A stretch of 7,243 nucleotides of DNA from TMED109 sp002684605. Its GTDB lineage: Bacteria > Pseudomonadota > Alphaproteobacteria > TMED109. The DNA lies in NCBI GenBank assembly GCA_913046335.1, contig CAJWSU010000042.1, positions 1 to 7,243 on the forward strand. Reading direction: 5' to 3'. The notes below the pieces were generated by a model. It did no database searches. It was not told where the DNA came from and worked only from the letters and a program-made list of their open reading frames with translations. Below, piece by piece: positions 1-6,200 of the stretch (position 1 is the stretch's first letter; each line of letters starts with the position of its first letter). The translations under genes and the position numbers were made by a program.

Positions 1-17
1 CTAAATAAATATTTCAT
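1..17 (-). CDS. Possible 5' end of a minus-strand gene leaving the window
   Basis: An ATG on the minus strand (CAT at 15-17) opens a frame reading M-K-Y-L-F before the window ends. A Met-Lys start followed by hydrophobic residues is how many signal peptides of this phylum begin, and the upstream stretch is A/T-rich like the leaders of the other genes here. It lies about 43 nt beyond the repeat copy at 61-160, the same arrangement (repeat, short gap, minus-strand start) seen upstream of 1883 and 7155. Only five codons are visible, so this is a weak call resting mainly on position. Confidence 0.3.
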
Positions 18-60
18 AATATAAAAATAACAATAAAAAAAATGAATATTATGCTCAGCA

Positions 61-160
61 TAGTTTCTGAAAAAAGTTCGAAACTGGAAACGAAAGTCCC
101 ACCAAAAAAAACCCACTCGCTTGAGTGGGTTTTTTATTTATTCAAGAATTATTTTCTTCT
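61..160 (-). repeat. Three-copy intergenic module, copy 1
   Basis: This copy aligns with 1971-2069 and 7173-7243 in the same orientation. On the plus strand the order is: TTTCTnAAAAAAGTTCGAAA-like block, a small hairpin with loop GAAA (92-95), the block GTCCCACC, an A-tract, then the stem CCCACTC/GAGTGGG with a T-tract. The match continues past the stop codon of the 138-1883 gene into its last codons: 17 nt at 140-156 are identical to 2048-2064. Similarity to copy 2 stops around 160. It lies between two minus-strand genes. Confidence 0.8.
104..135 (-). terminator. Intrinsic terminator of the 138-1883 gene
   Basis: A perfect 7-bp GC-containing stem (112-118 CCCACTC, 123-129 GAGTGGG, loop GCTT) is extended by A:T pairs (106-111 with 130-135). 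Read on the minus strand the stem is followed by an eight-U tract (104-111). It begins two bases after the stop codon of the secreted-protein gene. Plus-strand reading also gives a T-tract, so it could work in both directions, but the only gene ending here is on the minus strand. Confidence 0.9.
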
Positions 161-1883
161 CCACGGTTCCATCATCATAGATGTAAAAAAGAGTTTGATT
201 CTTGATAACTTTAGACTTTCTACCTAAAATATCAATAATTTTAATTAATATTCTTTTTTCTGAATTATCTATTATATTTATATCTGTCGCGTTACACGCA
301 GCTTGACAAGAAGATAAAGATGAATATTGACCTAACCCAGCACCAGATTCAAAACATCCAATGGCCGGTGTACAATCCCACGTTGAGTCGTTACAGATTG
401 ATATTATTGAGTCAAAACACGGGGTCAGACGCTGCATATACATTACATTCCAAGCACTTGTATGTCCAACTTTATATGACATATATGTACGCCATGTAAT
501 AGAATCTGTAGGTAATGGAGTTCCATATAAAGCGCAATCACCCGTAAGAATTGTATACATATAAGAAGCAATAGCTATATTTACATCTGAACTTAAATGC
601 CAAGGGTCACCAATTGGATATATATTTACACCTGGAATCTCTTCTAACATTTGAGAGATAATTGAACGTAATGGCACATTTCGCGCATAAGGTAATTCAG
701 AATTATTAATCATATGTACTGCAACACCTAAATCTGTTTCTACATCATTACTACTTACACGTTTATCTATTCCATATTGCATACTAATTAAACCTGTACT
801 AAGATCATCTTGTAAAGGATATCCAAAAGAGAAATCAAACATTGCAGAGTCTACAACATACAGATGTGTAGTTCCCATACTAGATCTACCATAATTAAAA
901 TCTATTGGGGCATTTGCACTATACTGCAGTGTTTTCTGAGCTTCTGAAAAAACCCAATTTAAACCATTTAAAATTCCATACTCAGTACTTGTTCCACCAT
1001 GATTGTAAATTAACATTGAATCTACAATATCACAGCTTTTAAATGGAGAAATAAATGACCTGCAACCAGAATAATGATTATTAGATACAGCACTGAAAAT
1101 GGTTGAATCTGCAATATCTGCAATTACATCATCATAAATATAATTAGAAAAAGAAGCACTTCTATTAAAAATATGAGAATAAATCGAAGCAGCACTTAAA
1201 TAAGCTCCATTTGGTGTAGGATGAAAAATATCAATATCAATCTTATTAGCAGGAAGATTATTCCAAGCAAGTCCAGCTGGAATATTTGCAAGCATAACTT
1301 TAGATCCATCTGATGTGCGATACGAGAATTCTTCAAAATGATTGATAGAAGCCGAATCACTTAACCATGGCATTAATAAAAGAGGGACTCCACCACCATC
1401 AACTATTTTTTCTGCAATTTTATTAACTCCTAAAGAATAAAATCCTGGCATAGTAGACAATATATAAGGATCAGAACCAATTACAACATAATCCCAATTA
1501 AAAATACTATCACCCATCAAAAACTGCATCCTTTGATTCCTATCTTCAGGCCAGAAATAATATTGAAATAAAGAATGACAATAATAATCAAGATTTGAAG
1601 TAATCTGATTTGCAATACCAGTACTAACATTTTTGGATCTATATATATCTTCAGCAACTACATTTAAACCTATTGTTATATTAGTGTCGGCCAACAAAAT
1701 ATTTTGTAATTCTATCGCAATCTGATAAGGTGAAAATTCTTCAGAATTATTATTAATTGATTCAGTAGTACCTAATACAAGTATATTCAAATCCCCATCA
1801 TTATTTACATCTCCCATATTAGTTTGAGCGTTAGTTAGCAAGGTGATGAATAGAAACAAGATTGATAAAGAAATTCCCTTCAT
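138..1883 (-). CDS. Secreted T9SS-tail protein, tentatively SGNH-hydrolase-like
   Basis: The 581-residue protein begins with a signal peptide (residues 1 to about 19, ending T-N-A-Q). Residues 25-33 read D-V-N-N-D-G-D-L-N, a dockerin/EF-hand-like calcium loop. A strand N-I-L-V-L-G (33-38), a D-Y-V-V-I-G strand (131-136) and D218-I-F-H221 followed by a helix suggest an SGNH-type esterase fold; the canonical GDS serine is not clear (G38-T-T-E-S42). A second D426-P-W-H429-L-S motif sits before a similar helix. Cysteines 504, 510, 526 and 530 form a compact C-x5-C-x15-C-x3-C module. Residues about 544-581 are a short T9SS sorting tail (I-I-D-I-L-G-R ... Y-D-D-G-T-V-E-K). It should therefore be exported and then secreted or anchored at the cell surface. 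Enzyme activity and substrate are not shown. The start is fixed by the signal peptide and a TATATTTG box just upstream. Confidence 0.85.
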   Translation of the reverse strand: MKGISLSILFLFITLLTNAQTNMGDVNNDGDLNILVLGTTESINNNSEEFSPYQIAIELQNILLADTNITIGLNVVAEDIYRSKNVSTGIANQITSNLDYYCHSLFQYYFWPEDRNQRMQFLMGDSIFNWDYVVIGSDPYILSTMPGFYSLGVNKIAEKIVDGGGVPLLLMPWLSDSASINHFEEFSYRTSDGSKVMLANIPAGLAWNNLPANKIDIDIFHPTPNGAYLSAASIYSHIFNRSASFSNYIYDDVIADIADSTIFSAVSNNHYSGCRSFISPFKSCDIVDSMLIYNHGGTSTEYGILNGLNWVFSEAQKTLQYSANAPIDFNYGRSSMGTTHLYVVDSAMFDFSFGYPLQDDLSTGLISMQYGIDKRVSSNDVETDLGVAVHMINNSELPYARNVPLRSIISQMLEEIPGVNIYPIGDPWHLSSDVNIAIASYMYTILTGDCALYGTPLPTDSITWRTYMSYKVGHTSAWNVMYMQRLTPCFDSIISICNDSTWDCTPAIGCFESGAGLGQYSSLSSCQAACNATDINIIDNSEKRILIKIIDILGRKSKVIKNQTLFYIYDDGTVEKKIILE

Positions 1884-1903
1884 ATTTTTTTTAATTTATT
1901 AGA

Positions 1904-1911
1904 CAAATATA
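1904..1911 (-). promoter_or_regulatory. -7 promoter element for the secreted-protein gene
   Basis: TATATTTG on the minus strand fully matches the Bacteroidota -7 consensus TAnnTTTG. It lies 20 nt before the ATG at 1883, leaving a short A-rich leader. A TGTT around 1934-1937 is at roughly the right distance for a weak -33 element. The gene therefore appears to have its own promoter, separate from the operon that ends upstream at copy 2 of the repeat. Confidence 0.55.
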
Positions 1912-1970
1912 TTATGTGATATTCTAAAAAAATAACACATGGCAATAAAACCTTACTCATTCAAATAATC

Positions 1971-2069
1971 TAATTTTCTAATAAGTTAGAAACTTGGACT
2001 AAAAGGTCCACCAAAATAAACCCACTCATTTGAGCGGATTTTTATCTATTCAAGAATTATTTTCCTTCT
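1971..2069 (-). repeat. Three-copy intergenic module, copy 2
   Basis: This is the best-preserved comparison for copy 1. It has the TAATTTTCTA block, GTTAGAAAC (copies 1 and 3 have GTTCGAAA), a hairpin TGGACT-AAAA-GGTCCA at 1995-2010, the link CCACCAAAATAAA, and the CCCACTC stem. It then runs through 17 nt identical to the end of the T9SS-tail gene (2048-2064 equals 140-156). In this copy those bases are not read as I-I-L-E: they overlap the last codons and stop of the small lipoprotein gene in another frame. Confidence 0.8.
2013..2043 (-). terminator. Terminator of the metal-ABC operon
   Basis: The stem is 2021-2027 (CCCACTC) with 2032-2038 (GAGCGGA), loop ATTT. On the minus-strand RNA all seven positions pair, two of them as G-U wobbles, and the stem is followed by UUUAUUUU. 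On the plus strand the same two positions become A-C mismatches, so this copy works as a terminator mainly for minus-strand transcripts. It sits 19 bases after the stop of the lipoprotein gene, the last gene of the operon. Confidence 0.75.
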
Positions 2070-2299
2070 GAACAGCAAGCAGCAGTACAACCTTGATGTA
2101 AATCATTTTTATTCAAGGAAGAATCTTTAGGTTTTTCAGTATTAGAATAGCTATTTTTTTTATCAAAATTGAAGCTCTTCTTTTTTATTTTATTTATTTC
2201 CTTAAATTTTACTCCTTGATTTAATTTAATGTCTTCTGTATCAGAACTACAGCCAATAAAAGAGGCTATAATGATTATCAGTAGAAATGACTTTTTCAT
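2057..2299 (-). CDS. Small lipoprotein with C-terminal CX3CC motif
   Basis: An 80-residue protein with a lipoprotein signal: M-K-K, a hydrophobic stretch (5-15), and lipobox F-I-G-C with the lipidated cysteine at 17. The mature part is short, Lys/Asn/Ser-rich and probably unstructured (18-68). It ends in H68-Q-G-C71-T-A-A-C75-C76-S-E-G-K, a thiol cluster suited to binding a soft or borderline metal. It is the last gene of the operon, 10 nt after the second permease. By analogy with the NosL lipoprotein that serves the NosFY transporter, it could hand metal to or from the ABC transporter; this is inference. The motif C-T-A-x-C-C-S recurs in the MerC-like protein across the operator. Its last two codons and stop lie inside repeat copy 2. 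I do not recognise a named family. Confidence 0.8.
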   Translation of the reverse strand: MKKSFLLIIIIASFIGCSSDTEDIKLNQGVKFKEINKIKKKSFNFDKKNSYSNTEKPKDSSLNKNDLHQGCTAACCSEGK

Positions 2300-2309
2300 G
2301 TTTTATTTT

Positions 2310-3620
2310 TTATAAATTATTTAATACTCCCAAATACTTTTGATAAGTTGGTTTGTCAACTTTACTATTTTCCCACAATTCCAGTACAATTAATCTGTTT
2401 CTAGCAATAACAGATTCTTCTATCTCTAAACGAAACTTTCTATATGAATAATAATCAGTAGCGGTACATGAACTCCATAGATTTTGCACGTAGGAAACAG
2501 GATTAAAGAAATAGCTAAACTTTATAAGATTATTCTTATCTTCATTCTGAATTTCTATTTCATTTGCCGCATCAATATTCATTTGATTAATAATAGTACT
2601 TATACTTCTTCTTATTAGCTGATTATCTAATGTTTTTTCTTTAGCTTTTTTTGTTTGAACTAAATCAGGATGTATTTCCATTAAAATATCATATAAATCA
2701 ATATCATCTAATTTAAACACTTCATATGTTTGTTTTCTATTTACATCTAAAAAATCAGTCATATAATTTACAGGATATTTAAAACTTACATACTGATGAA
2801 CAGAGCCTGGAATAATAACACAGAACAATAACCAAATACTAATCATTTTAAATGCAACAGAACTACTGCTTCTAGCATTTTTATTAATAAAATAAAAAAC
2901 AATTGAGAATGAAATAATATATACATTAGAAATTAAAACTAGTTTAAAAAGAGATTGGGTGCTATAGAATTCATCATTAAATAATCCAACACCTAAAATT
3001 AAAATATCAACTGATAATAATAATAGCAAGAGGTAAAATAATAATCTATTAAATATCCAATGATTTATTTTATTATTCTGTATAGAAATTAATTTATTGA
3101 ATTTTAGATCCTTTTCTAGCCCATTAATATTATAAGTAAGAATAATCAACAGAATAGGAAGTAAGAAAATGATAAGAAAAGAAAAATCAATATTACCATT
3201 AATTAACCTCTCATAATTTGATATTTCCTCAACCATATCTGAATCATACGTGGAGCTCCATCTAGTCACTTTTTTATAAAATCCAAAATGCTCAGACTGT
3301 CCAATTCCTAGTGGAAATAGTGCAGATGGATTCTTAACTACATATGAGGGGGTATATCGAATTGACCAATATGGATCTTCAACATTAACCCATGGCTTAT
3401 CTTCTGGCCCCTTTTTATTGTCTAACCATTCAGTAATTTGAATAAATTCTAACTCTTGCTTATCTTTAATTTCTGCAATTGTATTAATTTGTTTATGCAT
3501 TATTTCATATCCATTATAAATAGAAAAACCACATAAAAGCATAAAAAAGATATAAGAAAAAAGCTTTGCCTTACTTCGATTAAAATGTTTAAACTCAAAT
3601 AAAAAAACACTTATATTCAT
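2310..3620 (-). CDS. DUF3526-type ABC-2 permease, second subunit
   Basis: A 436-residue membrane protein, half of a probable heterodimeric ABC-2 type transporter. Hydrophobic segments are near residues 21-37, 145-163, 191-212, 225-247 and 257-277. Two long polar regions (38-144 and 278-436) would be extracytoplasmic. The first holds W-S-I-R-Y-T-P-S-Y-V-V-K-N-P-S-A-L-F-P; the second holds F-F-N-P-V-S-Y-V-Q-N (371-380), the divergent counterpart of the N-P-F motif of the partner. Unlike the partner, it shows no final membrane segment after this region. Its ATG overlaps the partner's stop in TAATG, so the two are translationally coupled and probably made in equal amounts. Family assignment rests on the partner, the shared layout and the N-P-x-S/A motif. 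Confidence 0.85.
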   Translation of the reverse strand: MNISVFLFEFKHFNRSKAKLFSYIFFMLLCGFSIYNGYEIMHKQINTIAEIKDKQELEFIQITEWLDNKKGPEDKPWVNVEDPYWSIRYTPSYVVKNPSALFPLGIGQSEHFGFYKKVTRWSSTYDSDMVEEISNYERLINGNIDFSFLIIFLLPILLIILTYNINGLEKDLKFNKLISIQNNKINHWIFNRLLFYLLLLLLSVDILILGVGLFNDEFYSTQSLFKLVLISNVYIISFSIVFYFINKNARSSSSVAFKMISIWLLFCVIIPGSVHQYVSFKYPVNYMTDFLDVNRKQTYEVFKLDDIDLYDILMEIHPDLVQTKKAKEKTLDNQLIRRSISTIINQMNIDAANEIEIQNEDKNNLIKFSYFFNPVSYVQNLWSSCTATDYYSYRKFRLEIEESVIARNRLIVLELWENSKVDKPTYQKYLGVLNNL

Positions 3621-5026
3621 TATATTAATTCTTTACGTGAAAAAAAATTAATCCCAACTACTAAGATCATGCTCCAAAAAAGAAGACAGATAATATCAAT
3701 CAAATATTTAGATAAAATAGACAAAAAATCTGCTTCTTTATAGCTAAAATCTTTTATTGATCTAAAAAACTCATTACTAGCTTTCCATCCACGCTCACCA
3801 GTTCTAGAGCCACCAAAAGCATATTCATCATTTAATGTTTTAATAAAATACCTTCTATATGATTCAGCAGCATTTAAGAAATCTAAATGATGAAACAAAT
3901 CCGTTCCAGCAGATGCCATACTTAAACTTTGTAATGATGCGAATGGATTTATAAAACCACTAAATTGATAATTCCTTTTTTGAGTTTCTAGATTTTCATA
4001 CAGGTCCCCATAATGCTTATCCCAAACTTTATTACCATATTCTTCATCAGCTTGCATTAAAATCCCTGCAAAATTAATAGGTAAGTCCGAAATACTATCA
4101 ACATCATATCTAGCTAAAACCTCTTCTTCTAATTCTTTTTTTCTATCATCAAAAGGATTGTGGCCATCTATTCCTTTAGACCTATCTTGTTTCATCTTTT
4201 CAGTTAGCTCAATTCTTGTAGAAAGAGGTGTTAGGCTCTCAGTAAAATTACCTATTGTTTTTGGCAAGAAAATTGTCCAAAGCAACCATGTAATAATTGT
4301 TAAAGATAATGCAGAAGTACTTTTCTTAAGTATCAGAGATAATAATACTGTAAATGAAATAATAATAAAATAATATATAAAATAACTCCAGAAAAACACA
4401 TTTAACCTTATAACCTGATCTAATTCTATATTACTAAAATTAAATAAACACTGTGCTATTATAGTAAAGAGTAATAATATAGTTGCTAAGGATAATAAGC
4501 TAAATACTTTTGCGAAAACTATTTTTCGCAAACTATTTCCTTGAACTAATAAAAGCTTTAACCTGCCACTTGATATCTCAGAAGTATAAATATTAAATGC
4601 GAGAAATATTAAAAAAAGAGGAATAATAAATTGAAATAACAGAGAGATTTTAAACTTACCAAATTTTGAAACAGTTAACGATTGTGAAGCTTCTGAAAAT
4701 GCAACTTCATTCTGTTTATGGCCTTCTAAACGCAAAACTAAACCTGTTACTGCATTAACCCCCTCATCTAAACTATTAAGAATTGAATTTGGTTTAAAAG
4801 CATAGGTCCCAAAATGAGCTGCACTATGTGGGTTTGAAGGATTCATTTCATCCCATTGAGCTCTTATATGACTATGTGCATCATTTTGACTTTTAATCTG
4901 TTTATTATTTTGAACAATTCCAAAAAATGTTACTATAAATAATAATATTACAAAAAAAGAAATAAAAAAAAGAAATAATTTATTTCTAAGGAAACCCTTC
5001 CATTCATTATAAAAAATAATACTCAT
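3620..5026 (-). CDS. DUF3526-type ABC-2 permease, first subunit (NosY-like)
   Basis: A 468-residue membrane protein with hydrophobic segments near 17-38, 125-147, 170-193, 208-233, 238-258 and 438-460. The first outer loop contains A-A-H-F-G-T-Y-A-F-K-P (69-79), then L-N-S-L-D-E-G-V and L-E-G-H-K-Q-N (100-106). The large second loop ends in N360-P-F-A-S-L-Q-S-L-S-M-A-S-A-G-T-D ... A-A-E-S-Y-R-R (386-392). These are hallmarks of DUF3526 permeases, which belong to the ABC-2/NosY group. It begins directly after the ATPase stop (TAA then ATG, no gap) and shares one base with the next permease gene. The substrate is not evident. The regulator and lipoprotein in the operon point to metal handling rather than drug or lipid export. 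Confidence 0.92.
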   Translation of the reverse strand: MSIIFYNEWKGFLRNKLFLFFISFFVILLFIVTFFGIVQNNKQIKSQNDAHSHIRAQWDEMNPSNPHSAAHFGTYAFKPNSILNSLDEGVNAVTGLVLRLEGHKQNEVAFSEASQSLTVSKFGKFKISLLFQFIIPLFLIFLAFNIYTSEISSGRLKLLLVQGNSLRKIVFAKVFSLLSLATILLLFTIIAQCLFNFSNIELDQVIRLNVFFWSYFIYYFIIISFTVLLSLILKKSTSALSLTIITWLLWTIFLPKTIGNFTESLTPLSTRIELTEKMKQDRSKGIDGHNPFDDRKKELEEEVLARYDVDSISDLPINFAGILMQADEEYGNKVWDKHYGDLYENLETQKRNYQFSGFINPFASLQSLSMASAGTDLFHHLDFLNAAESYRRYFIKTLNDEYAFGGSRTGERGWKASNEFFRSIKDFSYKEADFLSILSKYLIDIICLLFWSMILVVGINFFSRKELI

Positions 5027-5722
5027 TTAATTCTTCATATAATCAAGATAAAGACTTTCTAATTCTCTAGAGCTTACATCTTTGGAAAACATTTCCTTAA
5101 CTAAGGATCCACTTTTCAATATACCAATCTTATGGCAAGTTTCTCGAACTCTAAATATATCATGAGAAGCCATAAGAATTGTTGCGCCTCTTTCACTCAT
5201 CTTCTTGAGCAATATAGATAATTCATTACTTGATAATGGGTCTAAGCCACTTGCAGGTTCATCTAGAAGGTATATTTTCGCATTTTTTGCATAAGCTATC
5301 GCGATTCCAACTTTCTGTCTCATGCCTTTTGAATATTCAGATATAGATTTATTAAAAGCTTCTTCTTCTAAACCACACTCTAAAAGAAATCTAGCTAATT
5401 CTTCCAAAGTAAATTTTAAGCCAGCAAGCTTTGAAAAATAATCTAAATTCTCAACTCCCGTTAAATAAGGATAGAGATTAACATTCTCAGGAATGTAACC
5501 AATTCTATCTTGTTGAATTATTGAACTATCATTGTTATCAACCATATTAATTTCTCCTCTATCTGCTTTCAGAAATCCAAGAAGCAAATTAAGAGTTGTG
5601 GACTTGCCTGCCCCATTTGCTCCTAACAAACCATATATCTCCCCACTCTTAACTTCTAAGGAAAGATTATCTAAGGCTATTTTATCTTTAAATTTTTTAT
5701 CTATATTTTTTAACTGAATCAT
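5027..5722 (-). CDS. ABC transporter ATP-binding protein (NosF-like)
   Basis: A 231-residue single-domain ATPase with every core motif: Walker A G-A-N-G-A-G-K-S-T (34-42), signature Y-S-K-G-M-R-Q (130-136, S-K-G in place of S-G-G), Walker B I-Y-L-L-D-E-P (150-156), D-loop S-G-L-D (158-161) and H-loop A-S-H-D (185-188). The Q-loop position reads I-G-Y-I-P-E-N-V, with Glu where most ABC proteins have Gln, as is usual for ABC-2 exporters and NosF-like proteins. It should power the two DUF3526 permeases encoded immediately downstream. It begins 17 nt after the stop of the Fur-family gene with no terminator between, so it is very likely on the same transcript and under that regulator's control. 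Confidence 0.95.
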   Translation of the reverse strand: MIQLKNIDKKFKDKIALDNLSLEVKSGEIYGLLGANGAGKSTTLNLLLGFLKADRGEINMVDNNDSSIIQQDRIGYIPENVNLYPYLTGVENLDYFSKLAGLKFTLEELARFLLECGLEEEAFNKSISEYSKGMRQKVGIAIAYAKNAKIYLLDEPASGLDPLSSNELSILLKKMSERGATILMASHDIFRVRETCHKIGILKSGSLVKEMFSKDVSSRELESLYLDYMKN

Positions 5723-5739
5723 TTTAAAATTATTTTACA

Positions 5740-6183
5740 TTAATTCTTATAACAATCTTTACAATAACCTTCAGCTGTTAATTTAAGCTCTTGAATAAAG
5801 AAACCCTTCATACATATAATTTCTGGTGATTTAATCTCTTCTAGACAGAAGGTTTGATTGCAAGAATAACAAATAAAATGTCCATGATTATGGTTATGTG
5901 AATTAGCATTACATTCATTTTCTCTACATAATGAATATCTTTTTAAATTATTAGCATCAGGTACTTTATGAATTAAACCTTTATTCTCAAAACTATCTAA
6001 AGATCTATATACTGTTACCTTATTAATCGAATTATCAAAATAATTCATAATATCATTAACCGACAATGATTTACTAGAAGAATGAAAAAGATTTAATAGT
6101 TCAGTCCTAAATTGGGTACAACTTATTCCATTTTGTGAAAAAATAGATTGATGATCTAAAAGAGTCTTACTTTTTAATTTCAT
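5740..6183 (-). CDS. Fur-family metalloregulator, Zur-like
   Basis: A 147-residue repressor starting at the ATG 6181-6183. An upstream in-frame ATG at 6222 would add 13 residues (M-Q-L-S-C-I-Y-F-...) but lies inside the operator palindrome and encodes no family sequence, so I reject it. The winged helix has its recognition helix at K55-V-T-V-Y-R-S-L (55-62). The dimerisation domain has R82-Y-S-L-C86, a His-rich stretch H96-N-H-N-H-G-H102, C105-x-x-C108 and C141-x-x-C144; the two CxxC pairs are the structural zinc site of the family. C86 with the His cluster fits a Zur-type sensor site. It is the first gene of the five-gene operon and divergent from the MerC-like gene. A palindrome just upstream indicates autoregulation. 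Zinc is the likely signal, but another metal is possible. Confidence 0.9.
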   Translation of the reverse strand: MKLKSKTLLDHQSIFSQNGISCTQFRTELLNLFHSSSKSLSVNDIMNYFDNSINKVTVYRSLDSFENKGLIHKVPDANNLKRYSLCRENECNANSHNHNHGHFICYSCNQTFCLEEIKSPEIICMKGFFIQELKLTAEGYCKDCYKN

Positions 6184-6189
6184 ATTAAA

Positions 6190-6197
6190 CAAAAATA
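6190..6197 (-). promoter_or_regulatory. Possible -7 element of the regulator-ABC operon
   Basis: TATTTTTG on the minus strand matches TAnnTTTG at every fixed base. It lies between the operator (6201-6227) and the ATG at 6183, with only six bases between box and ATG. Transcription would start at or next to the start codon, implying a leaderless or nearly leaderless mRNA. A repressor bound at 6201-6227 would cover the upstream promoter half. No clear -33 TTTG is seen at the standard distance, so this is tentative. Confidence 0.4.
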
Positions 6198-6200
6198 AAA

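Noticed and set aside
76..103. tRNA T-arm or attachment site suggested by GTTCGAAAC in the repeat
   Set aside because: The flanks do not form a T-stem, no acceptor or anticodon arm is present, and there is no integrase in the window.
42..227. Plus-strand 61-codon ORF
   Set aside because: It runs through the repeat and terminator and antisense to the end of the secreted-protein gene, with no signal or domain of its own.
361..564. Plus-strand 67-codon ORF
   Set aside because: It lies wholly antisense within the secreted-protein gene and shows no recognisable protein features.
4158..4373. Plus-strand 71-codon ORF
   Set aside because: It is antisense within the first DUF3526 permease; its hydrophobicity mirrors the membrane-coding strand.
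5532..5717. Plus-strand 61-codon ORF
   Set aside because: It is antisense to the Walker A region of the ABC ATPase, a common shadow of that conserved stretch.
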